64,000 bases of DNA from Amycolatopsis camponoti (GCF_902497555.1 NZ_CABVGP010000001.1:2584501-2648500); one strand, 5' to 3'. Counted from the stretch's first letter, positions 1 through 12,255 are shown. A program made the numbers and translations. The notes: generated by a model from the sequence alone, not told the origin.

Positions 1-1422
1 GTGCGTGATGACGGTGTGCGTCGCGTAGGTCGACAGGATGCCGGCCATTTCGCGGTAGTCCAGGGCGACGCGGGACACCGTGTTGTACGACAGCGTGATG
101 TCGCGGTTCGTCATCGCGGCGTTCGACGGGTGGTGCGCGTCGGGGCGCACGCCGCCGACGACGATGCCACCGCCCGAGACCTCGGTGAAGGTGTTGTGGT
201 CCACGGTGATCGACGACGCGCCGAGCCCGGTCCCGGAGGCGTGCGCGTTCGCGTCGTTGCCGATGCCCAGCGCGACCTGACCGAGGTGGGTGAAGGTGTT
301 GCCGCTGAACGTGATCCCGGTGGCGGCCGAGACCTGGACGGCGGCGGGCGCCTGCGCCCAGCCGTTGCGGGCCCCCTCGAACTGCTGGCAGCCCGACTGG
401 CACGACGTGAGGAAGTCGCCCGGCATCGGCGCCGCGGCCGGGAGGAACGTGCCGGTCTGCTGGTTCGCGTACCCGGCCGGCGTGCTCGGCCCGAGCCAGG
501 TGGTGTGCTCGAAGTGCAAGCCCTTGAACGCGATGCCCCGCACCGGGTCGTCGTAGCTGCCGCCGAGCTGCAGCAGCGACGTCAGCCGCGGCAGCTCGAC
601 GTCGTGGCTGCCGGGCACCCAGCCGCCCGGTGCCTTGTAGTAGAGCTTCCCGGCCGCCGGGTCCAGGTACCACTGGCCGGTGTTCTTGAGGAACGAGTAC
701 GAGTTCTCGAGGAACAGCTGGCCGCCGCCGAAGGGCTTCGCGAGGGTGTCGTAGCCCCAGTTGTTGTTGTTCCACGCGGGTTGCTGCATGACGATCGAGG
801 TGCCGCTGATGTGGTCGACGGGGGAGTACCGGTCGGTGAACGAGTTCTGGCTCTCCACCTCGATCCGGCTCTGCCGGGGCAGCGTGGCGAGGTAGTTCAG
901 CGCGGAGTTGGTGATGGTCAGGCCGGACGTCGTGACCTGCACGTCGGTGCGCGAGATCGGGATCGACGCGCGCGGCGCCAGCGCGCCGTCCACGAACAGC
1001 TGCCGGGAGTCGGCGCCGGCCGGCACGGACGCCACCCAGATGTTCTGGCTCGCGTCCTGCGCGGTCCAGCCGGTGACCTGCGTGCCGCCGGACAGGACCG
1101 GTGTCTGGCCGGGCGCGGCCTGCCACGTGACGGTGTGGCCGTTCTGCCCGGAGTCGGCGCTGGTGAACGAAAGCGGGGCGGTCAGCCGGTAGGTGCCGCC
1201 GGCGAGCTGGACGATGACGTCGTTGCCCGCCGACTGGGCGCGGGACAGCTGCTGGGCCCTCGCCGGGGTCGCGACGGGCCGGTCGGGCGTGCCCGGGCCG
1301 GCGTCGTCGCCGTTCGGCGCGACGGCGATGGTGACGGTCGCGGCGTGGGCGGACGGCGCGGCGACGGCCGTCACCACGAGGGCGGCGGCGAGCGCGGCGG
1401 CCAGGGATCCGGTGCGCGGCAT
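1..1422 (-). CDS. Secreted right-handed parallel beta-helix protein, C-terminus cut by window edge
   Basis: The reading frame is open from an ATG at 1422 to the left edge, giving 474 residues with no stop. GGAGAGG sits 7 nt before the ATG. The N-terminus is a Sec signal peptide (MPRTGSLAAA, hydrophobic stretch, then PSAHAA), followed by the motif VAPNGDDAGPGTPDRPVATPARA that opens many secreted beta-helix enzymes. The second half is rich in the ITFSGNTF and ITVDHNTFTEV rungs typical of PbH1 repeats. Such proteins include pectate-lyase-like and GH141-like polysaccharide enzymes; I cannot name the substrate. It is divergent from a GntR/FadR regulator and has an operator-like repeat 44-56 bp upstream of its start. 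The missing C-terminus could add further modules. Confidence 0.85.
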   Translation of the reverse strand, partial: MPRTGSLAAALAAALVVTAVAAPSAHAATVTIAVAPNGDDAGPGTPDRPVATPARAQQLSRAQSAGNDVIVQLAGGTYRLTAPLSFTSADSGQNGHTVTWQAAPGQTPVLSGGTQVTGWTAQDASQNIWVASVPAGADSRQLFVDGALAPRASIPISRTDVQVTTSGLTITNSALNYLATLPRQSRIEVESQNSFTDRYSPVDHISGTSIVMQQPAWNNNNWGYDTLAKPFGGGQLFLENSYSFLKNTGQWYLDPAAGKLYYKAPGGWVPGSHDVELPRLTSLLQLGGSYDDPVRGIAFKGLHFEHTTWLGPSTPAGYANQQTGTFLPAAAPMPGDFLTSCQSGCQQFEGARNGWAQAPAAVQVSAATGITFSGNTFTHLGQVALGIGNDANAHASGTGLGASSITVDHNTFTEVSGGGIVVGGVRPDAHHPSNAAMTNRDITLSYNTVSRVALDYREMAGILSTYATHTVITH

Positions 1423-1465
1423 GGCGGGGACCTCTCCGGGAACGGTGACGGCGGGGACTCGTCCA

Positions 1466-1478
1466 TGTGTATGACTCA
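1466..1478. promoter_or_regulatory. Operator-like inverted repeat upstream of the beta-helix gene
   Basis: TGTGT-ATG-ACTCA is an imperfect inverted repeat (4 of 5 pairs) and shares ten bases in inverted orientation with the perfect repeat at 1624-1636. It lies 44-56 bp before the beta-helix ATG, where a repressor could block its promoter. Confidence 0.6.
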
Positions 1479-1548
1479 TTCGAAGCGGGAAGCCGCACCG
1501 CGTCAATGCACCCGAGCGCGTTCGAAGTTTTCAACTGCGGGAACGCAT

Positions 1549-1560
1549 GTAAGTTTCACC
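1549..1560. promoter_or_regulatory. Shared 12-mer GTAAGTTTCACC, copy 1
   Basis: The same 12 bases occur at 2479-2490 just before the promoter of the ThuA operon. Here the element lies in the divergent region between the beta-helix and FadR genes. A related version, GAAAGTTACAC, lies at 15641. It may be an activator or repressor site; the role is inferred only from repetition at promoters. Confidence 0.4.
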
Positions 1561-1575
1561 CATGTTTCGCGGGAG

Positions 1576-1606
1576 TTGACGGGACCGGTCGACCGCGAGG
1601 TAAGGT
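1576..1606 (+). promoter_or_regulatory. Possible promoter of the FadR-type regulator
   Basis: TTGACG (1576-1581) and TAAGGT (1601-1606) resemble -35 and -10 boxes with a 19-bp spacer, slightly long. Transcription would begin near 1613, placing the repeat at 1624-1636 inside the initially transcribed region, a classic autorepression position. Confidence 0.4.
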
Positions 1607-1623
1607 CACTGTCCGGTGCCCGG

Positions 1624-1636
1624 TGAGTCATACTCA
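1624..1636. promoter_or_regulatory. Perfect operator repeat TGAGT-CAT-ACTCA before the FadR gene
   Basis: TGAGT-N3-ACTCA is a perfect inverted repeat ending 4 bp before the GTG start of the regulator. A 3-bp spacer between short arms is typical of FadR-subfamily GntR operators. Its partner lies at 1466-1478. Confidence 0.65.
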
Positions 1637-1640
1637 TCGG

Positions 1641-2375
1641 GTGACTCGCAACGAGGAAGCCGCGCCGTACCGGCCCGGCTACGAAATCGTGGCCGAGCAG
1701 CTGCTGAACCTGATCGCCGAACTGCGGCTGCGGCCCGGCGACCGGATGCCGACCGAGGTCGAGCTGGCGGCGCGGGTGGGGAGCAGCCGGACCGTGGTGC
1801 GGGAGGCCGTCAAGATCCTCTCGGCGATCGGCCGGGTGCGAGCGCACAAGGGACGTGGGCTGTATGTGTCCGACGACGAAGGCATGCTCGGCGCTTCCCG
1901 CTGGGGCGGGTTCTTCCTGCCCGCCGACCTCGACCACGTCTACATGCTCTTCGAGTTCCGCCGCGTCCAGGAGACCGCGTCCAGCAGGCTCGCGGCGACC
2001 AACGCCACTCCGGCCGAACTGCAGGCGATCGAGGCCGCCGCCGAGACCTGCCGGCAGGGGCACCTGACCGGCCAGGCCGCGTTGTTCGACCGCGGCGACG
2101 ACGACTTCCACCTCCGCGTCGCCACGGCGTCGCACAACCAGTTCCTCGTCGCGGCCGTGCGCGAAGCCCGCCGCCTGCAACGCCAGACGAACATCATCGG
2201 GATGTCCGGCTCGGTCGGCGGGCACGCCCCGGCCGCGATCGAGGAACACGCCGCCATCTACCGGGCGATCCGCGACGGCGAACCGGAGACGGCGGCGCGG
2301 GCCGCCGCCGTCCACCTCGACAACACCTTGGAGGACTACCGCCGGGAGATCCAGCACCGGCTCTTCGGCCAGTGA
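1641..2375 (+). CDS. GntR-family transcriptional regulator, FadR subfamily
   Basis: The 244-residue product has an N-terminal winged helix (about residues 10-75, with MPTEVELAARVGSSRTVVREAVKIL as the recognition region) and an FCD ligand-binding domain (about 90-235). The FCD domain shows the expected metal/acid-ligand residues, including a D-D-F-H-L segment and the late EEHAAIYRAIRDG block. Regulators of this type usually sense sugar acids or other carboxylates. I chose GTG 1641; GTG 1623 in the same frame would add six residues but would put the operator inside the coding region. No clear Shine-Dalgarno precedes either, so the mRNA may have a very short leader. The operator repeats on both sides of the intergenic region suggest autoregulation and control of the divergent beta-helix gene. 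Confidence 0.88.
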   Translation: MTRNEEAAPYRPGYEIVAEQLLNLIAELRLRPGDRMPTEVELAARVGSSRTVVREAVKILSAIGRVRAHKGRGLYVSDDEGMLGASRWGGFFLPADLDHVYMLFEFRRVQETASSRLAATNATPAELQAIEAAAETCRQGHLTGQAALFDRGDDDFHLRVATASHNQFLVAAVREARRLQRQTNIIGMSGSVGGHAPAAIEEHAAIYRAIRDGEPETAARAAAVHLDNTLEDYRREIQHRLFGQ

Positions 2376-2425
2376 GCGCAGCGGGGAATGCCCGAGCGGT
2401 GGCTTGGGCATTCCCGGCCGCGCTC
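2374..2425 (+). terminator. Terminator hairpin after the FadR gene
   Basis: GAGCGC and GGGGAATGCCC pair with GGGCATTCCC and GCGCTC around a 12-nt loop, starting at the stop codon. The stem is long and GC-rich; no U-tract follows, as is common in actinomycetes. Confidence 0.7.
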
Positions 2426-2478
2426 ATTCCTTTGTGGACAGGAGTGACCCGTCGCCGGGCGGAACCCGTTGTGAGTGG

Positions 2479-2490
2479 GTAAGTTTCACC
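2479..2490. promoter_or_regulatory. Shared 12-mer GTAAGTTTCACC, copy 2
   Basis: Identical to the element at 1549-1560. It ends 5 bp before the -35 box of the ThuA operon promoter, so a bound regulator would touch the -35 region. Confidence 0.45.
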
Positions 2491-2495
2491 GCGCA

Positions 2496-2525
2496 TTGAC
2501 CTTTGCCGCCGGCCGCTTCTATCTT
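2496..2525 (+). promoter_or_regulatory. Promoter of the ThuA-dehydrogenase-esterase operon
   Basis: TTGACC (2496-2501) and TATCTT (2520-2525) with an 18-bp spacer form a good housekeeping-sigma promoter, 84 bp before the start of the first gene. Confidence 0.6.
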
Positions 2526-2608
2526 GGCTCATGCCCGTTCGGTCGGTGATCGGGCGATCGCACAGCGCGCACCCCGCGCGTTCCCTGCGCTCCTGAGAAG
2601 GAGTACTC

Positions 2609-3781
2609 GTGACAATGCTGTCTCGTTCGCTCCGCGCGGCTGTCCTCCTTGCCGCACTGGTCCTGGGGCTCGCGGCACCCGTGTCCGCCGCGCCCGCGGC
2701 GGCCTTCAAGGTTCTGGTGTTCTCGAAGACCACCGGCTTCCGGCACGACTCCATCCCGGCGGGGATCGCCGCGATCCGCCAACTGGGTCAGCAGAACGAC
2801 TTCGCGGTCGACGCCACCGAAGACGACGCGCAGTTCACCGACGCCACCCTGGCCCAGTACGCCGCCGTCGTCTTCCTGTCCACGACCGGCGACCCGGTCG
2901 GCACGCAAGCCGGCAAGGACGCGTTCCGCCGCTACATCCAGCACGGCGGCGGGTTCGCCGGCGTCCACGCGGCGTCCGACAGCGGGTACGACTGGGCCTG
3001 GTACGGCCAGCTGGTCGGCGCCTACTTCAAGCAGCACCCCGCCCAGCAGAACGCCCTGGTGAAGGTGGAAGACCCGAACCACCCGTCCACGCAGGGGCTG
3101 CCCGCGCAGTACACCCGGTACGACGAGTGGTACGACTTCCGCGCCGACCCGCGCCCGTCCGTGCACGTACTGACCACAGTGGACGAATCCAGCTACACGG
3201 GCGCGACGATGGGCGCGGACCACCCGACGACCTGGTGCCACGCCTTCGACGGCGGCCGCGCCTGGTACACCGGGATGGGCCACACGATCGAAAGTTTCAG
3301 CGAACCCAACTTCCTGCACCTGCTGCTGGGCGGGATCCGCACGGCGGCCGGAGCGGTCCCCGCCGACTGCTCGGTCACCACCACACCGCCTCCGGCGGGC
3401 AAGCAGATCGCGGGCGCGCAGTCGGGCCGGTGCGTCGAGGTGCCGAACTCCGCCACCACCAACGGGACGCAGGTGCAGCTGCGGGACTGCGTCGCCGGGC
3501 AGGCGAACCAGTCGTGGACCTACACCGCCGGCAAGCAGCTCGTGGTCTACGGGAACAAGTGCCTGGACGCCTCCGGCCGCGGCACGGCCAACGGCACGCC
3601 GGTGATCATCTGGGACTGCACCGGGCAGTCCAATCAGCAGTGGAATGTTAACGCGAACACGATCACGGGTGTCCCGTCGAACCTCTGCCTGGACGCCTCC
3701 GGCCGCGGCACGGCCAACGGCACGAAGATCATCCTGTGGTCCTGCGGCGGCCAGGCCAACCAGCAGTGGTCCCTCCGCTGA
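2609..3781 (+). CDS. Secreted ThuA-domain protein with C-terminal CBM13
   Basis: The 390-residue product has a signal peptide ending near VSAAPAAA, a ThuA-like glutamine-amidotransferase-fold domain (about 33-250) and a ricin-type beta-trefoil (about 264-390). ThuA marks are KVLVFSKTTGFRHDSI, GGGFAGVHAASD and the late GRAWYTGMGHT. ThuA proteins are linked to oxidised-sugar (3-keto-glycoside) metabolism, but secreted ThuA-lectin fusions are not well characterised. The trefoil shows the repeated Q-x-W signatures QSW, QQW, QQW. GTG 2609 has AGAAGGAG 5 nt upstream, better spaced than the ATG at 2615. It is first in a run with the sugar dehydrogenase and two esterases, 32 bp before the next gene. 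Confidence 0.88.
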   Translation: MTMLSRSLRAAVLLAALVLGLAAPVSAAPAAAFKVLVFSKTTGFRHDSIPAGIAAIRQLGQQNDFAVDATEDDAQFTDATLAQYAAVVFLSTTGDPVGTQAGKDAFRRYIQHGGGFAGVHAASDSGYDWAWYGQLVGAYFKQHPAQQNALVKVEDPNHPSTQGLPAQYTRYDEWYDFRADPRPSVHVLTTVDESSYTGATMGADHPTTWCHAFDGGRAWYTGMGHTIESFSEPNFLHLLLGGIRTAAGAVPADCSVTTTPPPAGKQIAGAQSGRCVEVPNSATTNGTQVQLRDCVAGQANQSWTYTAGKQLVVYGNKCLDASGRGTANGTPVIIWDCTGQSNQQWNVNANTITGVPSNLCLDASGRGTANGTKIILWSCGGQANQQWSLR

Positions 3782-3813
3782 CCGTCCCTCCCCTGCCTCG
3801 AGGAGAGCTCGTC

Positions 3814-8009
<4,196 letters not shown>

Positions 8010-8044
8010 CCGGCGTCCCCTGTGACGAGAAAGGAGCTCGCGCG

Positions 8045-9388
8045 ATGGTGAAGTTCAGACGTCTGTTCGCGTCCGCCGCGATCGGGGCGCTGGTGGCGAT
8101 GTCCGGGGCCGGGATCGCGCAAGCCGCGCCCGCCGCGGGCACCACGGGCTGCGGAACCGCCCCCGGGCTGGCGAGCGGCAGCCACACGATCTCCAGCGGC
8201 GGCCAGAACCGCAGCTACCTCCTGCGGGTCCCGGCGAACTACGACAGCAACCACGCCTACCGGCTGTTCGTCGGGCTGCACTGGCGCGGCGGCACGGCCA
8301 ACGACGTCGACTCGGGTGGGACGGACGGCTACAACTGGTCCTACTACGGGCTCCGGCGGCTCGCCGACACCGCGGGCAACACCACGATCTTCGTGGCGCC
8401 GCAGGGCAACGGCAACGGCTGGGCCAACCCCGGCGGCCAGGACGTCACGTTCGTCGACGACCTGCTGAGGCAGCTCGAGAGCGCGCTGTGCGTCGACACC
8501 TCCCAGGTCTTCGCCGGCGGGTTCAGCTACGGCGGCGCGATGAGCTACGCGCTCGCCTGCGCCCGGCCCACCGTCTTCCGCGCGGTCGCGGTCTACTCCG
8601 GGGCGAACCTCAGCGGGTGCGCCGGTGGCACGCAGGCGGTCGCCTACATCGGGATGCACGGCATCGGGGACAACGTCCTGCCGATCGCGTCCGGCCGCTC
8701 GCTGCGCGACCAGTTCGTCCGGAACAACGGCTGCACCGCGCAGAACCCGCCGGAGCCGTCGAGCGGCAGCCACACCCACATCGTCACGGCCTACTCCGGC
8801 TGCCGCGCCGGGTACCCGGTGGTCTGGGCCGCCTTCGACGGCGGTCACGACCCCGGCCCGCGCGACGGGTGCACCTGCAGCGGCTGGCAGACCTGGACGT
8901 CCGGCGAGGTCTGGAAGTTCATCACCCAGTTCGATTCGTCGACCCCGCCGTCCGGGTCGCCGGTGCAGGTCGGCGTGAACTACACCCTCGCGGCCGAGCA
9001 CAGCGGCAAGCTCCTCGACGTCAGCGGCGTCTCCACCGCGGCCGGCGCGCTGCTGCAGCAGTGGCCGGCGACCGGCGGCCAGAACCAGCAGTTCGACTTC
9101 CTCGACTCCGGGGACGGCTACTACCGCATCCGCGCCCACCACAGCGGCCTGGTCCTCCAGGTGGCGAGTTCGGCCACCGGCGCCGACATCAGCCAGCAGC
9201 CGGACTCCGGGGCCGCCGCCCAGCAGTGGCGGGTGACCGACCAGGGCGGGGGTGTGATCGGCCTGGTCAACCGGCTGAGCGGCCTGGCGATGGACGTGTG
9301 GGGTGCCTCGACCGCCGACGGCGCGCGGATCTCCCAGTGGACGCCGTCGGGCGGGGCCAACCAGCGCTTCCGGATCCAGCGAACCTGA
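8045..9388 (+). CDS. Secreted feruloyl-esterase-like CE1 enzyme with CBM13
   Basis: The 447-residue product has a signal peptide (to about 28), an esterase domain (about 35-295) and a ricin trefoil of the RICIN_B_lectin_2 style (about 310-447, with QNQQF, AQQW and NQRF repeats). The elbow is G-F-S-Y-G with Ser161, and GGHDPG supplies the histidine, as in fungal FaeB-like feruloyl esterases. Six or more cysteines suggest disulfides. AAAGGAG precedes ATG 8045 at good spacing; the gap to the preceding gene is 35 bp, so it probably belongs to the same operon. It differs from its neighbour in catalytic sequence and in trefoil subtype, so the two are not recent duplicates. Confidence 0.86.
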   Translation: MVKFRRLFASAAIGALVAMSGAGIAQAAPAAGTTGCGTAPGLASGSHTISSGGQNRSYLLRVPANYDSNHAYRLFVGLHWRGGTANDVDSGGTDGYNWSYYGLRRLADTAGNTTIFVAPQGNGNGWANPGGQDVTFVDDLLRQLESALCVDTSQVFAGGFSYGGAMSYALACARPTVFRAVAVYSGANLSGCAGGTQAVAYIGMHGIGDNVLPIASGRSLRDQFVRNNGCTAQNPPEPSSGSHTHIVTAYSGCRAGYPVVWAAFDGGHDPGPRDGCTCSGWQTWTSGEVWKFITQFDSSTPPSGSPVQVGVNYTLAAEHSGKLLDVSGVSTAAGALLQQWPATGGQNQQFDFLDSGDGYYRIRAHHSGLVLQVASSATGADISQQPDSGAAAQQWRVTDQGGGVIGLVNRLSGLAMDVWGASTADGARISQWTPSGGANQRFRIQRT

Positions 9389-9448
9389 GGTACCCGGCGA
9401 TATCCTTCAACGGTCCCGCAAAGACAACGACGTCTTGGGAGAATGAAC

Positions 9449-10474
9449 GTGTCCTCCGTCGAGTCCCCCGAACTCCGTCCCACCCTCGCCGACGTCGCCC
9501 GGGCGGCCGGGGTGTCGACCGCCACCGCGTCCCGCGTGCTCAACGGCTTTCCGCGGGTCCGGCCGACGACGCGCAGACAGGTCGAGTCGGCGATGTCGGC
9601 GCTCGGCTACGCCCGGCAGCGAGCCGCGCGCGCGGCGACCGGGCCCACCGGCTCGATCGCGCTGGTCGTGTGCGAAGAGGTCCTGCGCCTGTTCGCCGAT
9701 CCGTTCTTCGCCCGCATCGCCGCCGGTGCGGGCCGGGAGCTGACCGCGGCGGGCCTGCAGCTCGTCCTGCTCACCGTGCCCGCCACGGAGGACTACCAGG
9801 CGCCGGTGGTGCGCTACCTCGACGGCGGCCACGTCGACGGTGCGCTCGTCGTCGGGATGCACGGCCGCCGGCCGCTCGACCTGGGCTGGCTCGGCATCCC
9901 GGTGGTGTTCGGCGGCCGTCCCGTCTGCGCGGGGGAGCCCGGCCGGTTCTCCTACGTCGACGTGGACAACCGCGGTGGCGCCCAGCGGGCCACCCAGCGG
10001 CTCATCGACGCGGGCCGCCGCACCGTGGCGACCATCGCCGGGCCGCAGGACATGACCGCCGGCGTGGACCGGCTGCTCGGCTACCGGCAGGCGGTGGCGG
10101 GTGCCGGGCACGGCGACCGCGGGCTGGTGGTCTTCGGGGACTTCGGCCAGGCCTCCGGCCAGCAGGCGACGGCGCGCCTGCTGGACCGCCGGCCGCACGT
10201 CGACGCCATCTTCGCGGCCTCGGACATGATGGCGGTCGGCGCGATGCGGGCCCTGCACCGCGCCGGACGGCGGGTGCCCGGGGACGTCGCCGTCATCGGG
10301 TTCGACGACCTGCCGATCGGCCTGCGCACGGATCCGCCGCTCACCACCGTGCGCCAGCCGATCGAAGAGATGGGAGCCCGGATGACGGACGAGCTGCTCG
10401 CGATGCTCGGCGGTTCGGCCGCTCCCTGTTGCGCCGTGCTGGACACCGAGCTCGTCCTGCGCGCTTCCGCTTGA
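9449..10474 (+). CDS. LacI-family transcriptional regulator
   Basis: A 341-residue protein with a LacI helix-turn-helix (TLADVARAAGVSTATASRVLNG), hinge helix and periplasmic-binding-like sensor domain (about 60-340, with AIFAASDMMAVGAMRALHRAG and VAVIGFDDLPIG). I prefer GTG 9449 because GGGAG at 9437-9441 is 7 nt upstream; the ATG at 9443 is only 1 nt from that sequence. An inverted repeat AAGAC-N6-GTCTT (9421-9436) overlaps the ribosome-binding region. Perfect palindromes of the LacI type lie just after this gene (10477-10492) and before the GH29 operon (15763-15774), so this protein probably represses arabinoxylan and galactan genes and releases them on binding an oligosaccharide (inference). 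Confidence 0.9.
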   Translation: MSSVESPELRPTLADVARAAGVSTATASRVLNGFPRVRPTTRRQVESAMSALGYARQRAARAATGPTGSIALVVCEEVLRLFADPFFARIAAGAGRELTAAGLQLVLLTVPATEDYQAPVVRYLDGGHVDGALVVGMHGRRPLDLGWLGIPVVFGGRPVCAGEPGRFSYVDVDNRGGAQRATQRLIDAGRRTVATIAGPQDMTAGVDRLLGYRQAVAGAGHGDRGLVVFGDFGQASGQQATARLLDRRPHVDAIFAASDMMAVGAMRALHRAGRRVPGDVAVIGFDDLPIGLRTDPPLTTVRQPIEEMGARMTDELLAMLGGSAAPCCAVLDTELVLRASA

Positions 10475-10476
10475 TG

Positions 10477-10492
10477 GTGTTAGCGCTAACAC
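10477..10492. promoter_or_regulatory. LacI-type operator GTGTTAGCGCTAACAC
   Basis: A perfect 16-bp palindrome with the central CG of LacI-family sites, between the LacI stop and the GH54 start, 16 bp before that start. Its core GTTAGCGCTAAC is repeated exactly at 15763-15774. Confidence 0.85.
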
Positions 10493-10508
10493 TACTACTG
10501 GAGGAACC

Positions 10509-11966
10509 GTGACCATCCGAGTCAAGGCGGTGCGGGCCGTCATGGTCCTGGCCGCGCTGGTGGCGGCCGTGCTGACCGGCGCGCCACCGGCGTCCGCGGC
10601 GTCGACGTCGCTGACCAGCGCGGCGTCGGGCCGGTGCCTGAACGTCCAAGGCGCCGTCGACACGCCGGGAACCGCACTGGAGATCCGGGACTGCACCGGC
10701 CAGCCGAGCCAGGCGTTCGAGTTCACCGCCGCCGGTGAGCTGCGGGCGCTGAACGGGACGCGGTGCGTGGACGCGTACGGCAACCGGACCTCGCCCGGGA
10801 CGGCGGTGATCATCTGGTCCTGCACCGGCGGGGCGAACCAGCAGTGGCGGCAGAACTCCGACGGTTCGATCAGCGGCGTCCAGTCCGGGCTGTGCCTCGA
10901 CGTCAACGGGGGCGGCACGGCCAACGGCACCACGGTCATCCTGTGGACCTGTCACGGCCAGAGCAACCAGCGGTGGACCACCGGGAGCACGCCGGCGCCG
11001 GGTGCGGGTCCGTGCGACATCTACGCCTCGGGCGGGACGCCGTGCATCGCCGCGCACAGCACGGTACGCGCGCTTTACGGGTCCTACAACGGAAGTCTCT
11101 ACCAGGTGCGCCGCGCGTCCGACAACGCCACCCGGAACGTCGGCGTCTCGGCGGCGGGGGGTGCCGCGGACGCCGCGGCCCAGGATTCCTTCTGCACCGG
11201 GACTTCGTGCGTCGTCACGGTGGTCTACGACCAGTCCGGCCGGGGCAACGACCTGTGGTACCAGGGGTCGAGCGTGGTGCCCGGCTCCAGCCAGAGCAGT
11301 CCGGCGAAGGCGACGTCGGAGTCCCTGACGGTCGGCGGCCGGAAGGCGTACTCGCTGTACATCAACCCGGGCAACAGCTATTGGCGCGACGGTCACCTCA
11401 CCGGTGTGCCCACCGGCAGCGCGCCCGAGGGGATGTACATGGTGACGAGCGGGACGCACGTGAACAGCGGCTGCTGCTTCGACTACGGCAACAGCGAAAC
11501 GACCAGGAAGGCCGACGCCGCGGGCGCGATGGACGCGCTGAACTTCGGCAAGCAGTGCTGGTTCGGCGGCTGCTCCGGCACCGGCCCGTGGGTGCAGGCC
11601 GACCTGGAGTGGGGGCTCTACCCCGGCGGGAGCCAGACGTGGAACCCGAACCAGCGGGCGTTCACGAGCAAGTTCGTCACGGCGGTGCTGAAGAACAACG
11701 GGACGTCCCGGTTCGCGATCAAGGGCAGCGACGCCCAGTCCGGCGGCCTCACGACCCTGTGGGACGGCGGCCTCCCGAGCGGCTACAGCCCGATGAAGAA
11801 GCAGGGGGCGATCGTCCTGGGCAGCGGCGGCGACTGCTGCAAGCCCGGCGGCGGCGCGAACCTCAGCGCCGGCACGTTCTACGAAGGGGCGATGGTCGCG
11901 GGGTATCCGTCGGATGCGACCGAGAACGCGGTGCAGGCCAACGTCGTCGCCGCCGGCTATCGCTGA
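10509..11966 (+). CDS. Secreted GH54 alpha-L-arabinofuranosidase with N-terminal CBM13
   Basis: The 485-residue product has a signal peptide (to about 32), a CBM13 trefoil (about 33-160, repeats PSQAF, NQQW, NQRW) and a GH54 AbfB catalytic domain (about 168-485, from GPCDIYASGGTPCIAAHS to ATENAVQANVVAAGY). The catalytic domain keeps VYDQSGRGNDL and the paired-cysteine CCFDYGN motif of GH54. The enzyme should remove arabinofuranosyl side chains from arabinoxylan or arabinan outside the cell. Here the lectin comes first; the GH54 paralogue at 20208 has the order reversed. GTG 10509 has GGAGG 4 nt upstream, and a LacI operator precedes it. Confidence 0.9.
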   Translation: MTIRVKAVRAVMVLAALVAAVLTGAPPASAASTSLTSAASGRCLNVQGAVDTPGTALEIRDCTGQPSQAFEFTAAGELRALNGTRCVDAYGNRTSPGTAVIIWSCTGGANQQWRQNSDGSISGVQSGLCLDVNGGGTANGTTVILWTCHGQSNQRWTTGSTPAPGAGPCDIYASGGTPCIAAHSTVRALYGSYNGSLYQVRRASDNATRNVGVSAAGGAADAAAQDSFCTGTSCVVTVVYDQSGRGNDLWYQGSSVVPGSSQSSPAKATSESLTVGGRKAYSLYINPGNSYWRDGHLTGVPTGSAPEGMYMVTSGTHVNSGCCFDYGNSETTRKADAAGAMDALNFGKQCWFGGCSGTGPWVQADLEWGLYPGGSQTWNPNQRAFTSKFVTAVLKNNGTSRFAIKGSDAQSGGLTTLWDGGLPSGYSPMKKQGAIVLGSGGDCCKPGGGANLSAGTFYEGAMVAGYPSDATENAVQANVVAAGYR

Positions 11967-12020
11967 GGCCGGTGTGCCGCCGGGGAGAGCGGGGTGGAGC
12001 CGGTCGTCCGGTTCCACCCC

Positions 12021-12134
12021 GTCCCGGTGACCGGCCTCGCGAGGGCGGCCGCGCCGGGGTCGTGAGTGAGAAACAGTGTTCTAACCCTGTTTCTCACTCA
12101 CGACCGGGCCGCGGCAGAGCACCCGACTGCCACT
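12021..12134 (+). repeat. 114-bp direct repeat, copy 1
   Basis: This block matches 12344-12457 at 113 of 114 positions. It contains the 48-nt hairpin at 12058-12105. The near-identity indicates a recent duplication or gene conversion. The 520-bp gap 11967-12486 holds only these repeats, the hairpins and a short CBM13 stub; I see no gene in it. Confidence 0.9.
12058..12105. terminator. Hairpin element with 19-bp arms, copy 1
   Basis: GGTCGTGAGTGAGAAACAG pairs perfectly with CTGTTTCTCACTCACGACC around a 10-nt loop. It lies between convergent genes, so it could end transcription from both sides. Other copies are at 12381-12428 and, inverted, at 50412-50459. Confidence 0.7.
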
Positions 12135-12149
12135 GCCTGCCTTGGCTGG

Positions 12150-12182
12150 TCAGGCGCGGGTCCACCGCTGGCTCGACTGGTG
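12150..12182 (-). pseudogene. Stub of a CBM13 C-terminus (SQRWTRA-stop)
   Basis: Read on the minus strand, these bases encode about ten residues ending S-S-Q-R-W-T-R-A and a stop, matching the last residues of the GH27 protein (N-Q-R-W-T-R-A-stop at 12487). Similarity ends after about 33 bp. With the adjacent 114-bp repeat this looks like the remnant of a duplicated gene end plus its hairpin. Confidence 0.55.
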
Positions 12183-12208
12183 CTTCCTCGGTGGCGGCGG
12201 CGAACGCC

Positions 12209-12255
12209 CCCAATATTGCGTTCGGCGCGTCACACGCACCGAACGCAACCTTGGG
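12209..12255. repeat. Second intergenic hairpin, 22-nt imperfect arms
   Basis: The arms at 12209-12230 and 12234-12255 pair at 19 of 22 positions, with a perfect GCGTTCGG/CCGAACGC core. It sits between the two 114-bp repeats and has a different sequence from the other hairpin, suggesting a second family of dispersed palindromes. Confidence 0.55.

Noticed and set aside
1..1626. A 541-codon open frame on the plus strand at the left edge
   Set aside because: It lies opposite the beta-helix gene, which has a signal peptide, a ribosome-binding site and family motifs; the plus frame has none.
10471..10498. A promoter whose spacer is exactly the LacI operator (TTGATG, 16 bp, TACTAC)
   Set aside because: Transcription would start after the ribosome-binding site of the GH54 gene, so the fit is probably accidental.
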